The notes beneath the pieces are model-generated. The model was not told the DNA's origin, made no database searches, and worked only from the letters and a program-made list of their open reading frames with translations. Shown here one piece after another: positions 9,082-17,633 of a DNA stretch of 64,000 nucleotides (its first letter is position 1; each line of letters starts with the position of its first letter). The position numbers and the translations under genes were made by a program. The DNA is from Pseudoalteromonas sp. MM1 (lineage in GTDB: Bacteria; Pseudomonadota; Gammaproteobacteria; Enterobacterales; Alteromonadaceae): assembly GCF_030296835.1 (NCBI RefSeq), contig NZ_AP027923.1:186001-250000 (forward strand), read 5' to 3'.

Positions 9082-9177
9082 ATACAATAAAGTTGTCCGC
9101 TCGGTCAGGTTTTTATGGGTTTGTATGGTATTTATAAAAATTTAAGTAATAAATAGGGTGTAATTTAGGGGTAAAAA

Positions 9178-9215
9178 CACACCAAGTTGGTGCGTGTCTG
9201 CACCATCTTGGTTGT
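9178..9215. promoter_or_regulatory. Two tandem NtrC-type enhancer sites
   Basis: The NtrC consensus is TGCACCA-N3-TGGTGCA. Site one (9178-9194), CACACCAAGTTGGTGCG, and site two (9199-9215), TGCACCATCTTGGTTGT, each match 11 of 14 specified bases. Their centres are 21 bp apart, two helical turns, as in classical NtrC enhancers. They lie about 120-140 bp upstream of the -12 element of the candidate sigma-54 promoter. They also form a long inverted repeat just after the RraA-like stop, so a terminator role is an alternative. The remaining 8941-9177 stretch shows no gene. Confidence 0.55.
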
Positions 9216-9226
9216 AAGTTGGGGGT

Positions 9227-9709
9227 TTACAATAGTGTAATTGGGCTAATTATTAAGCCGTTTACATCGGCGTATAACCAATCATTTGGCTTAATTGTGG
9301 TGCTAAGCATGGTCACTTTTTGGTTTTTATCGCCAAAGCCACGTTTTAGAGTACTGCGCGGGGTTGAGCCCAGCGCCATAACCGGTAAATCCATAGTGGC
9401 AAGTATTTCTATATCGCGGCAACAGCCGTTAATAACAACGCCTTCCCAGCCATTCTTTAACGCGCGCTCTGCCATTATATCGCCTATAAATGCATAGCGC
9501 TTGCTAGCAAAGCCATCAATAACTAATATTTTTCCCTTACCGTTTTCATGCAGTATATCGGCGGCGAATGAATTGTCTTCTGGGCAGGTAACAGTGACTG
9601 CTTGACCACTAAAGGTGGTTTTTTTACCAAAGTGGCGCAGGCCGCTGTCGGCTACTTGTACGCTTTCGCGGTGATCGTCAAATAAATCGGGGGTTGTAAA
9701 GTTATCCAT
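9227..9709 (-). CDS. RraA-fold protein (RraA / HMG-aldolase-like family)
   Basis: This 160-residue protein matches the RraA family over its full length. FSGQAVTVTCPEDN (33-46), LVIDGFASKRYAFIGDIMAE (around 62-81) and NGWEGVVINGCCRDIEIL (86-103) correspond to the conserved core, including Arg98-Asp99 of the RD motif. RraA of E. coli binds and inhibits RNase E, while relatives with a complete RD-x2-E/D motif are 4-hydroxy-4-methyl-2-oxoglutarate aldolases. Here the acidic residue is shifted by one, so aldolase activity is uncertain. The gene follows the RutR-like regulator by 3 bp and precedes the ureide operon, hinting at a metabolic rather than RNA role. Confidence 0.75.
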   Translation of the reverse strand: MDNFTTPDLFDDHRESVQVADSGLRHFGKKTTFSGQAVTVTCPEDNSFAADILHENGKGKILVIDGFASKRYAFIGDIMAERALKNGWEGVVINGCCRDIEILATMDLPVMALGSTPRSTLKRGFGDKNQKVTMLSTTIKPNDWLYADVNGLIISPITLL

Positions 9710-9712
9710 AGG

Positions 9713-10366
9713 TTAAGCCTCACTTTGCTCGGGTATTTTTAAGCCAATACCTTTTAAAATTATGTGGGCAGTTGATTGCGTTATTTGTGCCACATCGGTT
9801 TCGTCGTATTCTAATTTGTTCATTACGAGTAGCACTTCAGCCTGAAAATCGGCGTAGTACTGTGTAGTTGACCAAATGGTAAATAATAAATGGTAAGGGT
9901 CAACATTATCCATTTTGTTTGCATCTATCCAGGTCTGAAACACGTCTACTTTTTGTTTTACCCACGGGCGCGTGTTGGTTCTAAAATAGTTTTGCAAATA
10001 CGGAGCACCGCGTAGTATTTCACTGGCAAATAAACGTGATTGCAGCGGCTGATTTACGGCAAGTATTACCTTGCTCTTAATATAGTGATAAAGCACACGT
10101 GCAGGGTCGTCCTCAGGAGTTACGTTATCTAAGCCTAAGTTCCAGTGGGCAATAATGCGGTCTATTACGTTTTCGTATAGGCCGTCTTTGCTTTTAAAAT
10201 AATATAAAATATTGGCCTTAGGAACGCCTGCTTCTTTGGCAACCATGCTCATACTGGTGCCATCGTAACCAAGCTGAGAAAATAATTGCTCGGCGGCATC
10301 GAGTATCAATGTTTGGTTTTTTACTCGGGTGAGTTCTTTTTTATTTGGCTTTGTTTGTGTGCTCAT
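9713..10366 (-). CDS. TetR-family regulator, RutR-like, of the ureide cluster
   Basis: This 217-residue protein uses the start at 10366 (MSTQTKPNKKEL); an upstream in-frame start at 10429 would run through the operator. The N-terminal helix-turn-helix covers roughly residues 15-60 (LGYDGTSMSMVAKEAGVPKANILYYF in consecutive parts). The C-terminal part (ILRGAPYLQ, WIDANKMDNVDPYHLLFTIWSTTQYYAD) matches the YcdC/RutR-type ligand domain. RutR of E. coli binds uracil or thymine and controls pyrimidine and purine catabolism. A RutR-like palindrome lies directly upstream and another before the ureide operon, so it probably represses itself and that operon. The ligand is unknown; a ureide is plausible. 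Confidence 0.8.
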   Translation of the reverse strand: MSTQTKPNKKELTRVKNQTLILDAAEQLFSQLGYDGTSMSMVAKEAGVPKANILYYFKSKDGLYENVIDRIIAHWNLGLDNVTPEDDPARVLYHYIKSKVILAVNQPLQSRLFASEILRGAPYLQNYFRTNTRPWVKQKVDVFQTWIDANKMDNVDPYHLLFTIWSTTQYYADFQAEVLLVMNKLEYDETDVAQITQSTAHIILKGIGLKIPEQSEA

Positions 10367-10409
10367 TATGGCGATGCTGTTTTTAAGGTGTTGAATGATT
10401 GTAACTTTA

Positions 10410-10425
10410 CTGACCAAAAGGTCAA
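10410..10425. promoter_or_regulatory. RutR-like operator before the TetR gene
   Basis: CTGACCAAAAGGTCAA holds a perfect TGACC-N4-GGTCA palindrome, close to the RutR box TTGACCA-NN-TGGTCAA. It lies 44 bp upstream of the chosen TetR start and about 120 bp before the divergent yddG start, so it could serve both promoters. Confidence 0.55.
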
Positions 10426-10488
10426 ACACTTAAGTGCAGGCTAAAAACGCCTTTATAACAATAAATGATGGGCAACAATTGTTTAAAC

Positions 10489-10500
10489 CAGTAATTACTG
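10489..10500. promoter_or_regulatory. 12-bp palindrome in the yddG promoter region
   Basis: CAGTAATTACTG is a perfect palindrome 41 bp before yddG, a typical place for a regulator site. No known consensus is matched. Confidence 0.3.
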
Positions 10501-10541
10501 TTAGCGTTACGTCAAACATAAGTAGTACTTTTAGGTAGTTA

Positions 10542-11462
10542 ATGGACTTTTTTTCTAATCATAAATACACGCTTTATGGCATTGCCGCTATTTTATTATG
10601 GAGCTGTTTAGTGGCTCTGCTTAGGGATGTTTCGGAGTTATTTGGCCCCATAGGCGGGGCGGCACTAATGTACAGTGTAAGCGCGCTGTTTTTAATGTTG
10701 GTAATGGGGCGGCCTAAGTTTGCTGGATTTAATAAGCGTTATATTATTTGGGGGACTGCCTTATTTGCACTTTACGAGGTGTGTTTAGCGTTGTTTGTGG
10801 GGCTGGCTAATAATCGCCACCAAGCGGTAGAAATGGCCGTTATAAATTACTTATGGCCAACGCTTACTATTTTTCTCAGTATTATCGTTAACCGTAGTAA
10901 AGTAAGTGTATGGATTTACCCAGGTATGCTGCTTGCCTTTTTTGGTGTTGCGTGGTGCGTTGGTGGTGACAGTGGTTTATCTGTTAATAGTATTATGGGC
11001 AATTTTGCAAGTAATCCCATCGCTTACTTGTTGGCGTTTGTAGCCCCTTTTATATGGTCTGTTTACTGCGTAATTACTCAAAAAAATAGCAATGGGCAAA
11101 ATGCCATTGTGCTGTTTTTTGTTGCCACAGCGCTAAGCTTATGGGTGTTGTATGGTTTAAGTGACGAGCCAAAAATGACCTTTACACTACACGCTACCGT
11201 GACGCTTATTTTAGCTGGTGTGGTTGTTGGCAGCGGGTATGCCCTTTGGAACCAAGCAATTATTGGCGGTAACTTAATGTTGCTTGGTACGCTTTCGTAT
11301 TTTACGCCGGTTTTCTCGGCGATTATTTCAGCCCTTTATTTGTCTATTACGCTTAGTGCCTCGTTTTGGCAAGGGGTAATAATGGTCACTGGCGGCTCAC
11401 TCGTGTGTTATTTTGTAACCCGTGAAAAACCAATTAAAAACCAAGTTAATGTTGTAAATTAA
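10542..11462 (+). CDS. yddG: Aromatic amino acid exporter YddG (DMT superfamily)
   Basis: This 306-residue inner-membrane protein of the EamA/DMT fold has about ten hydrophobic helices in two repeats. YddG-specific segments include LLWSCLVALLRDVSELFGPIGGA near the start, NNRHQAVEMAVINYLWPTLTI near residue 95, and GYALWNQAIIGGNLMLLGTLSYFTPVFS near 230 (here split). E. coli YddG exports aromatic amino acids and related compounds. It is divergent from the TetR gene and convergent with the hydrolase gene, from which it is separated by only 20 bp, and is probably monocistronic. Confidence 0.85.
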   Translation: MDFFSNHKYTLYGIAAILLWSCLVALLRDVSELFGPIGGAALMYSVSALFLMLVMGRPKFAGFNKRYIIWGTALFALYEVCLALFVGLANNRHQAVEMAVINYLWPTLTIFLSIIVNRSKVSVWIYPGMLLAFFGVAWCVGGDSGLSVNSIMGNFASNPIAYLLAFVAPFIWSVYCVITQKNSNGQNAIVLFFVATALSLWVLYGLSDEPKMTFTLHATVTLILAGVVVGSGYALWNQAIIGGNLMLLGTLSYFTPVFSAIISALYLSITLSASFWQGVIMVTGGSLVCYFVTREKPIKNQVNVVN

Positions 11463-11482
11463 CGGTGTAAACGCATCCTTTT

Positions 11483-12349
11483 TTAGCTGTGTTTGTTTAG
11501 CCAATTAAGTGCCAGTGGCCATAGTCCATCTGATTTTTTACTAAAAAACTTCATATGGCCAATTTCTTTTAAGCCATAGTCGTGTGGGTTTAAGGTTAAC
11601 TTACTCGCTTTTAATTTAGGGAATACCGAGAGCATATCGACGACATTCGCGTTATTTGCAATGTCGTCGTCGGTAGCATTAACCCAAAGCGAGGGCATAG
11701 CAAGCGTGTTGTAACAGTGTTGAAATACGGTATCGCCAAATGCCGATTGCACATAACCTTGCGCGTTACACCATTTTTGCCACTGCTTAGCAACGCCTTT
11801 AGGTAGGGGCTCGCCCATCCCAAACCATTGTGATTTAGTATGGCCAAATAGTGCGTTACTGAGAGGAATAACCCCATTCATAAAAAAGTGCGCTTTAACT
11901 TGATACGCCAAGCGCATATTGGTTAATTTTCCTGACGAGCAAGCAAAGTTAAACGCTGAGCTTAACTGTTCTGCATTATGCATAAGCCCCACTAATTGCC
12001 CGCCGGCGCTGTGGCCAACTAAATGATAGGAAATATCAGGAAAGGTTTTTTGCAAATACTCAAGCACGGCTGGCATGTCTTGCTCGCCCCAAGTTTGTAA
12101 GTTGGCCTTACTTTTTTTAATACTGTGGTTAAGCGATTGGCCAATACCTCGGTTATCAAAGGTAATTACGCCAAAGCCATGCTGCTGTAAGTAAGTAGCA
12201 AAGTTTGCATAAAACTGTTGTTTTATACCGGTAGCAGGGGCAATCATCACCGCACCTTTAACAGGGCTGGTGGGTGTAAATATACGGGCGCTTAGGGTTT
12301 GCCTGTCGTTACAGGTTATAGTGGTGTGCTCAAAGTGTGGTGCGGTCAT
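11483..12349 (-). CDS. Alpha/beta hydrolase, serine hydrolase family
   Basis: This 288-residue protein uses the MTAPHFEH start at 12349; a longer form from 12379 is possible but lacks a ribosome binding site. The alpha/beta-hydrolase core is clear: oxyanion region VMIAPATG (35-41), VITFDNRGIGQS (61-72), and nucleophile elbow LVGHSAGG with Ser114. A late GLKEIGHMKFF supplies the likely catalytic histidine. The family includes S33-like serine peptidases and lipases; its substrate is not evident. A perfect 17-bp operator-like palindrome lies 44 bp upstream, so it is probably repressor-controlled. No signal peptide is present. Confidence 0.75.
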   Translation of the reverse strand: MTAPHFEHTTITCNDRQTLSARIFTPTSPVKGAVMIAPATGIKQQFYANFATYLQQHGFGVITFDNRGIGQSLNHSIKKSKANLQTWGEQDMPAVLEYLQKTFPDISYHLVGHSAGGQLVGLMHNAEQLSSAFNFACSSGKLTNMRLAYQVKAHFFMNGVIPLSNALFGHTKSQWFGMGEPLPKGVAKQWQKWCNAQGYVQSAFGDTVFQHCYNTLAMPSLWVNATDDDIANNANVVDMLSVFPKLKASKLTLNPHDYGLKEIGHMKFFSKKSDGLWPLALNWLNKHS

Positions 12350-12392
12350 TAGAATTATTATTTCCCATATAAAGTACATAGGTAAAAATAGT

Positions 12393-12409
12393 AACTGGTT
12401 AGACCAGTT
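12393..12409. promoter_or_regulatory. Operator-like palindrome before the alpha/beta hydrolase
   Basis: AACTGGT-TAG-ACCAGTT is a perfect 7-bp inverted repeat. This form is typical of TetR- or MarR-type operators. The half-site AACTGGTTA also occurs at 8922-8930 within the dyad before the ureide operon, so the same or a related repressor might bind both. Confidence 0.5.
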
Positions 12410-12440
12410 TTATCAAGAGGGGTAGGCATTGTATAAACCA

Positions 12441-12461
12441 CGCCCCAAATGAAGTGGGGCG
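12441..12461 (-). terminator. GC-rich hairpin downstream of ankB
   Basis: CGCCCCA (12441-12447) and TGGGGCG (12455-12461) form a 7-bp stem with a 7-nt loop, about 90 bp past the ankB stop. There is no clear T-run, so termination by this element alone is uncertain. Confidence 0.35.
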
Positions 12462-12548
12462 AGAGGAAGGTTTAAATATTTAAATAACTATGGGAGTGAA
12501 CTTGTTTTCTAAATCTTGCTATTTGCATAAGCACAGCATAGCTGATCT

Positions 12549-13043
12549 TTAATTAGATTTACTGTTTACCTGTGCGAGTAAGTCGAGTACTTTTTGTTGA
12601 CCAAAAGTTTGTGCAAATTGTTCAGCGGTTTGGCCTGCTTTGTTTTGATGTGCGTTATCGCAATCAAGGCTAACAAGTGTTTTAGCTATGCTAAATTCGC
12701 CTCTAAATATGGCGGCCATTAGGGCTGTGTTACCGCGGTTGTCTTCAAGGCAGGCATTAGCACCTAGTTGCAATAAAGTGTTTACCGTATTTTTATTGCC
12801 GTGGTAGGTGGCAATCATTAGCGCGGTGTAACCTTTGTTGTTGTAACTATTAATAGGAATGCCAGCATCAACAAATTGCGTTATTACGGCGGTGTCGTCG
12901 GTGCGTGCGGCAGCAAAGTAATAAGCAAGTAGGCTTTCGTACTGTGCTTGGGCGGTTGTTGGCTCATTTACAGGGCTTTGTGGCTCATTACTAAAGCTTG
13001 AAAAGCTCATCACTAAAGTAAATATAATAAGTAATTTACGCAT
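12549..13043 (-). CDS. ankB: Ankyrin-repeat periplasmic protein AnkB
   Basis: This 164-residue protein has an N-terminal signal sequence (MRKLLIIFTLVMSFSSFSNE). About three ankyrin repeats cover residues 40-155, recognisable as YNNKGYTALMIATYHGN, DNRGNTALMAAIFRGE and QNKAGQTAEQFAQTFG. It lies 66 bp after the secreted catalase gene. In Pseudomonas aeruginosa the katB-ankB pair has the same order, and AnkB is needed for full catalase activity in the periplasm or at the membrane. The same role is likely here. The catalase and ankyrin genes presumably share a promoter upstream of katB. Confidence 0.85.
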   Translation of the reverse strand: MRKLLIIFTLVMSFSSFSNEPQSPVNEPTTAQAQYESLLAYYFAAARTDDTAVITQFVDAGIPINSYNNKGYTALMIATYHGNKNTVNTLLQLGANACLEDNRGNTALMAAIFRGEFSIAKTLVSLDCDNAHQNKAGQTAEQFAQTFGQQKVLDLLAQVNSKSN

Positions 13044-13109
13044 ACTGTTTACCTTTTTAAAAAGAGGAAAGCTAGGCTTCCCTCAATAACTTACAGGTTG
13101 GGTAAAATA

Positions 13110-14648
13110 TTAAAGCTTAGCGGCTAGTTGCTTAACTTGTTTCATGTCGCCGTTTACAGCGTTAGTTAAGCGTGTACCGTATTCGCTATCTGCTTTGTAG
13201 AAGTGGCTAAGCATTTTGTGCATAACTTTGCTGTCTTTCACTTTGCCTAAATCGCCGGCTAAGTTGTTAACTAAGTTAGTACGCTCTTGCTTACTAAAGC
13301 TGCGGTAAAGTACGCCAGCTTGAGCAAAGTTTTGCTGCTTTTTAATCGCTGCTTGTTGTACGTAACCTTTAAGCTCTGTGTTACTTCTACGTGCAATTGG
13401 GTTTTCTGCAACATTTTCGTGGCTAGGTTGGTAGTTCACGTTGCTTGTTGTATTACCGTAGTTCATTGCGCCGTCTTGGTTGTAGTTAACCACTTCAACT
13501 TTTGCACGGTTAATTGGCAATTGTTGGTGGTTAGCACCTAAGCGGTACATTTGCGTATCAGCGTAAGAGAAAACACGCCCTTGTAATAGTCTGTCTTCAG
13601 ATGGTTCAATACCAGGAATTACATTTGCCGGTGCCATTGCAACTTGTTCTGTAGATTGGAAGAAGTTAGTTGGCATACGGTTTAAGGTCATTGTGCCTAC
13701 TTTAACTTCTTTTACATCTAACCACATTTTTGTTGCATCTAATGGGTTGTAGTCAAAGTCATCTAACTGCGACGGATCAAGTGTTTTAATGTATAGGTCC
13801 CACTTAGGGAAGTTGCCTTTACCAATCTCACTGTATAGGTCACGTGTTAAGTGTTGGAAATCTTGGCTTTGCACTTCAGCTACTTCTTTTGAGTCAAGGT
13901 TATCTATACCTTGTTGGCTTACCCAGTGGAATTTAACGTATTTAACATCGCCTGATTTATTGATCATTTTGTATGCGTGTACGCCCCAGCCGTCCATTTT
14001 ACGTAGGCTTGCTGGTGTACCGTAGTCACTGTAAACCCACGTTAGCATGTGAGTTGAGCCCGGCTCGTAAGAGAAAAAGTCAAAAAAGCGGTTAGGATCT
14101 TGAATGTTATCTACCGGAGATGGCTTTAACGAGTGAACCATATCTGGGAATTTAATCGCATCACGAATAAAGAACACTGGTAAGTTGTTACCTACTAAAT
14201 CCCAGTTACCTTGGTCTGTGTAAAACTTAGTAGCAAAACCACGTGGGTCACGCAGTGTTTCTGGGCTACCTTTTGAATGAATTACTGATGAAAAACGTAC
14301 AAACACATCAGTTTCTTTGCCTGCTTCTGCAAATGGTGCAGCAATTGTTAAGTCATCTAATTCTTTAGATGCTACAAACACACCGTGAGCACCAGTACCA
14401 CGTGCATGTACTACACGCTCAGGAATACGTTCACGAGCAAAACGTTGTAGCTTTTGAATTAGTTGTACGTCTTCAAGTAATACACTGCCGCGCTCGCCAG
14501 CAGTAATTGAATTTTGGTTATCGCCAACAGCTGCGCCGTTGTCTTTGGTAAGTGTAGTGGCTGCACTTGCAGGTAATGCCATTGCTAAAGCTAATGCGCT
14601 TAGCGTTAACGTAGATTTATTATTAATAGTATTTTTTTGAGTATTCAT
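13110..14648 (-). CDS. katB: Periplasmic monofunctional haem catalase KatB
   Basis: This 512-residue catalase uses the start at 14648, chosen for the GAGG ribosome binding site 6 nt upstream; a start 12 bp earlier is worse placed. Residues 1-29 form a signal peptide ending ALPASAA, so the enzyme is exported. The catalytic histidine is His81 in RVVHARGTGAHG, DLVGNNLPVFFIRD carries the active-site asparagine, and RVFSYADTQMYRLG near residue 360 holds the proximal haem tyrosine. It converts hydrogen peroxide to water and oxygen. The downstream ankB supports the KatB identity. Oxidative-stress control is expected from the family but I see no clear OxyR site. Confidence 0.92.
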   Translation of the reverse strand: MNTQKNTINNKSTLTLSALALAMALPASAATTLTKDNGAAVGDNQNSITAGERGSVLLEDVQLIQKLQRFARERIPERVVHARGTGAHGVFVASKELDDLTIAAPFAEAGKETDVFVRFSSVIHSKGSPETLRDPRGFATKFYTDQGNWDLVGNNLPVFFIRDAIKFPDMVHSLKPSPVDNIQDPNRFFDFFSYEPGSTHMLTWVYSDYGTPASLRKMDGWGVHAYKMINKSGDVKYVKFHWVSQQGIDNLDSKEVAEVQSQDFQHLTRDLYSEIGKGNFPKWDLYIKTLDPSQLDDFDYNPLDATKMWLDVKEVKVGTMTLNRMPTNFFQSTEQVAMAPANVIPGIEPSEDRLLQGRVFSYADTQMYRLGANHQQLPINRAKVEVVNYNQDGAMNYGNTTSNVNYQPSHENVAENPIARRSNTELKGYVQQAAIKKQQNFAQAGVLYRSFSKQERTNLVNNLAGDLGKVKDSKVMHKMLSHFYKADSEYGTRLTNAVNGDMKQVKQLAAKL

Positions 14649-14882
14649 TGTCGACCTCATCTGTATAAAAGTGCCGGCAGTGTTGCTGGCTGTTTAACTG
14701 TTAACGAGTGTATTAACAAAAGTGAGTTCGGTAAAATTGATTGTTTAGATTGGAGTAATCATAAATTTGGATTGTTGTTTGTTAGCTGCCTTCTATTTTC
14801 TAAATAGCGATTTTGCAATGTTCGACCTTAGTCGTAATTGCAATTTTGAAATCAATGAAAATACAGACAATTTCATATTTAA

Positions 14883-14907
14883 TGAATAAATATTCACCAC
14901 TGTGGTG
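14883..14907. promoter_or_regulatory. Paired inverted repeats between katB and the HAD gene
   Basis: In the 373-bp divergent region, TGAATA-AA-TATTCA (14883-14896) abuts CACCAC-T-GTGGTG (14895-14907). Both are exact inverted repeats and could bind regulators of either gene. The rest of 14649-15021 shows no gene that I can support. Confidence 0.3.
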
Positions 14908-15021
14908 CGTTTTTCACTAACAAGATGTTGACTTATTATAACAATAAAGAGAATATGCTCACTTGCTGGGCTTATGCTCAAGGTGGGGTTGCACCAAACT
15001 AGGTGCATAAAAAGGGGCAAT

Positions 15022-15693
15022 ATGAATACTAAAATAGAATTAGTTATTTTTGATTGTGATGGCGTTGTTATAGATAGCGAAATATTAAGCGCGCAAGTGT
15101 TAATAAACATGCTTGCAGAGATTGGCGTTAATATTGACCGAGCCTATGTACAGCAATATTTTTTGGGCTGTAATTTTAAAACAGTGACCCAAAACTTATT
15201 CGATACCTTTAACGTGTCCTTAGCTGAGAGCTTTGAAGCCGATTACCGAGAAGCATTATTAAACGAGTTCGAAACTGCATTAATGCCAACAAATAGCATT
15301 AAAGAAGTTTTACAACACCTAGCGGTACCTTGTTGTATTGCTACAAGCAGTAGCCCTAAGCGCACAGCTAAAGCACTGAATGTTGTAAATCTTGAGCAGC
15401 ACTTTAATAAGGTATTTACCTCAAGTGAGGTAAAAAATGGTAAGCCCGCACCCGATTTATTTTTACATGCCGCTGAGCAAATGGGCGTGAAGCCTCAAAA
15501 TTGTTTAGTGATTGAAGATTCAAAAGCCGGCGTGAGCGCCGCACTTGCCGCCAATATGCAAGTTTTGCATTACAGTGGTGGCGGGCATATGCAAGATGCA
15601 GTGAACTTTGTTCACCAAGCTTACCCAGAGGTAGCGCATTTAACACATTGGGATGACTTTTATAAGCAGTACCCAGCATTACAAACACAGTAA
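15022..15693 (+). CDS. HAD-superfamily sugar phosphatase (YieH/phosphoglycolate phosphatase-like)
   Basis: This 223-residue protein uses the ATG at 15022, with AAAGGGG 5 nt upstream. All HAD motifs are visible: the nucleophile Asp11 and Asp13 in IFDCDGVVIDSE, TSSSPKR as motif II, the lysine of KNGKPAPDLF, and VIEDSKAGVSAA as motif IV. A helical cap lies between motifs I and II, as in the beta-phosphoglucomutase/phosphatase group. Members such as YieH act on phosphorylated sugar acids. It precedes the mannitol-type operon by 180 bp in the same direction but is probably separately transcribed. The substrate is unknown. Confidence 0.8.
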   Translation: MNTKIELVIFDCDGVVIDSEILSAQVLINMLAEIGVNIDRAYVQQYFLGCNFKTVTQNLFDTFNVSLAESFEADYREALLNEFETALMPTNSIKEVLQHLAVPCCIATSSSPKRTAKALNVVNLEQHFNKVFTSSEVKNGKPAPDLFLHAAEQMGVKPQNCLVIEDSKAGVSAALAANMQVLHYSGGGHMQDAVNFVHQAYPEVAHLTHWDDFYKQYPALQTQ

Positions 15694-15875
15694 TAGAATA
15701 TCAACGTTGAGCTTTATTACACTGACCAAGCTTAACGTAACAATGCATTAATTATTAAGTAGTTATAGTAGTAGCATTATAAAAAGGCACGGTGTTTTAC
15801 TCATTGTTAATCTAAATAAAAAACACTTATTTAAATTAACAGTTAGGGCTGTGCTTAAAACAATAGGAAAATACC

Positions 15876-17597
15876 ATGGCATCAAGTCCACACACACAAA
15901 CATTTAACGATGTTAACGAAGAGCAATTGCCTGTTGCTAATCATAAGCTTCATGGTTGGAAGCACTTTGCCGGTTTATACGCTGGTGAACATGTAGCTGC
16001 AACCGAGTTTGTTATTGGTGCAACTTTTGTTGCATTAGGCGCATCAACCATCGACATTCTATTAGGTCTATTAATTGGTAACCTATTAGCAATGTGTTCG
16101 TGGTGGCTAATTACCTCGCCAATTGCGGTAGAAACACGTTTAAGTTTATACAACTACCTAAATAAAATTGCCGGTAACTCAATGACCAAGCTCTATAACT
16201 GGGCAAACGTGGTCATATTTAGTGTTATATCCGCCGCCATGATCACGGTATCGGCAACCGCAGTACGGTTTTTGTTTGATATTCCCGCGCAACTCGATTG
16301 GTATCCTAACAGCTTAGCATTTGTGGCCATTGTATTATCGGTTGGCTCTATAGTTGTATTTGTGGCTATGTATGGTTTTTCAACCGTTGCTGATTTTTCT
16401 AAAATTTGTGCTCCATGGCTATTTGTTATTTTTATAGCAGGCTCGTTTGCATTGTTCCCAGAGCTTTCTAATCATGTATTAGGAGCAACCACGCTAACAG
16501 GGGTTGATGACTTTATGGCAATAGGGGATTCATCAATCTGGACCGGCACAAACGCTGATGGCGAAAAAGGTATTGGCTTATTAGAAGTGATTGGTTTTGC
16601 ATGGGCTGCAAACTCTATTACTCACTTTGGCTTGATTGACATGGCAATTTTTAGATTTGCTAAACGTAAAAGTTACGGTTTGTTTTCAGGCGTAGGTATG
16701 TTTTTTGGTCATTACATTGCATGGATCTCGGCCGGTATTATGGGCGCAGGTGTTGCGGTATTACTTAAAACAACTATTTCATCACTTGATCCGGGTGATG
16801 TTGCTTACCACGCATTAGGCTGGACGGGTTTTGTAATTGTAATTATTGCAGGCTGGACAACAGCTAACGCCAACCTTTACCGTGCAGGCCTTGCTGCGCA
16901 ATCTATTTTTGTTGACCAATCACGTGAGCGTACAACCGCTATTGTAGGTGTTGTAACTGTTATAATTGCGTGTTTCCCGTTTGTATTTTCGCAAATGTTA
17001 CCGCTTTTAACTTACGCAGGCTTATTAGTAGTGCCGGTGGGCGGCATTGTATTTGCTGAGCATGTTTTATTTCCTAAAATTGGTTTAACTCGTTACTGGG
17101 CTAAATACAAAAACATTACACGCAGCGTACCGGCCATTGCCTCTTGGGCATTAGCACTTGTGTTTGGCTTTGGTTTAAATGCAATTGATGTAATGTCGTT
17201 TTATTACCTATTCATCCCTACGTGGTTCTTCACTATTGTTGTTTACACGCTACTGGCTAAAAAATACGGCGCAGATGAAGACTACAGCAAAGAAATTGCA
17301 GCAGAAGAGCAAGAGCAAAAAGACATTAAAGAGTACCAGGCAGGCTTGGCTGAAGATGTTCAAGCCCCTGTTGTGGATAACTCTATGCTAACTAAAGTAT
17401 TGAATGCTGTTTCTACCGTTTCGTTACTTATTATTTTTGGCTTTGCCAGCCAAGTTATGTTTTTTAGTGACAGCATGAGCATTTACGCAGGAAATAAAAC
17501 GCAGTTTGAAATTGCCTGTTTTATTTGCACCATTATTTATTTTGCAACCGCTTACTGGTCGCTATTGCGCCATAAAGCACTTAATACTGCATCTTAA
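15876..17597 (+). CDS. NCS1-family (cytosine/purine permease-like) transporter, candidate mannitol importer
   Basis: This 573-residue membrane protein has about 12 hydrophobic helices and an extra C-terminal extension with a charged stretch around residues 470-490. It resembles nucleobase-cation symporter-1 members, with the N-terminal VAATEFVIGATFVALGAST and IIAGWTTANANLYRAGLA in the middle. The start at 15876 has AGGAAA upstream. It is the first gene of an operon with mannitol 2-dehydrogenase (36 bp downstream) and fructokinase. NCS1 proteins normally carry nucleobases, allantoin, hydantoins or vitamins, yet no such metabolism is encoded here. The operon therefore suggests that the cargo is a hexitol. 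That is inferred, and the family match is the only direct observation. Confidence 0.8.
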   Translation: MASSPHTQTFNDVNEEQLPVANHKLHGWKHFAGLYAGEHVAATEFVIGATFVALGASTIDILLGLLIGNLLAMCSWWLITSPIAVETRLSLYNYLNKIAGNSMTKLYNWANVVIFSVISAAMITVSATAVRFLFDIPAQLDWYPNSLAFVAIVLSVGSIVVFVAMYGFSTVADFSKICAPWLFVIFIAGSFALFPELSNHVLGATTLTGVDDFMAIGDSSIWTGTNADGEKGIGLLEVIGFAWAANSITHFGLIDMAIFRFAKRKSYGLFSGVGMFFGHYIAWISAGIMGAGVAVLLKTTISSLDPGDVAYHALGWTGFVIVIIAGWTTANANLYRAGLAAQSIFVDQSRERTTAIVGVVTVIIACFPFVFSQMLPLLTYAGLLVVPVGGIVFAEHVLFPKIGLTRYWAKYKNITRSVPAIASWALALVFGFGLNAIDVMSFYYLFIPTWFFTIVVYTLLAKKYGADEDYSKEIAAEEQEQKDIKEYQAGLAEDVQAPVVDNSMLTKVLNAVSTVSLLIIFGFASQVMFFSDSMSIYAGNKTQFEIACFICTIIYFATAYWSLLRHKALNTAS

Positions 17598-17633
17598 TTT
17601 TAAATTTTAATATTGTTTTAGTAAGGCCGCACC

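Noticed and set aside
9178..9215. Plain terminator for the RraA-like gene
   Set aside because: The inverted repeat could fold, but no T-run follows on the minus strand, and the NtrC consensus match with 21-bp phasing explains the sequence better. A dual use is not excluded.
14793..15110. Minus-strand frame before the HAD gene
   Set aside because: It overlaps the HAD start with no family likeness and would run into its promoter; composition is not protein-like.
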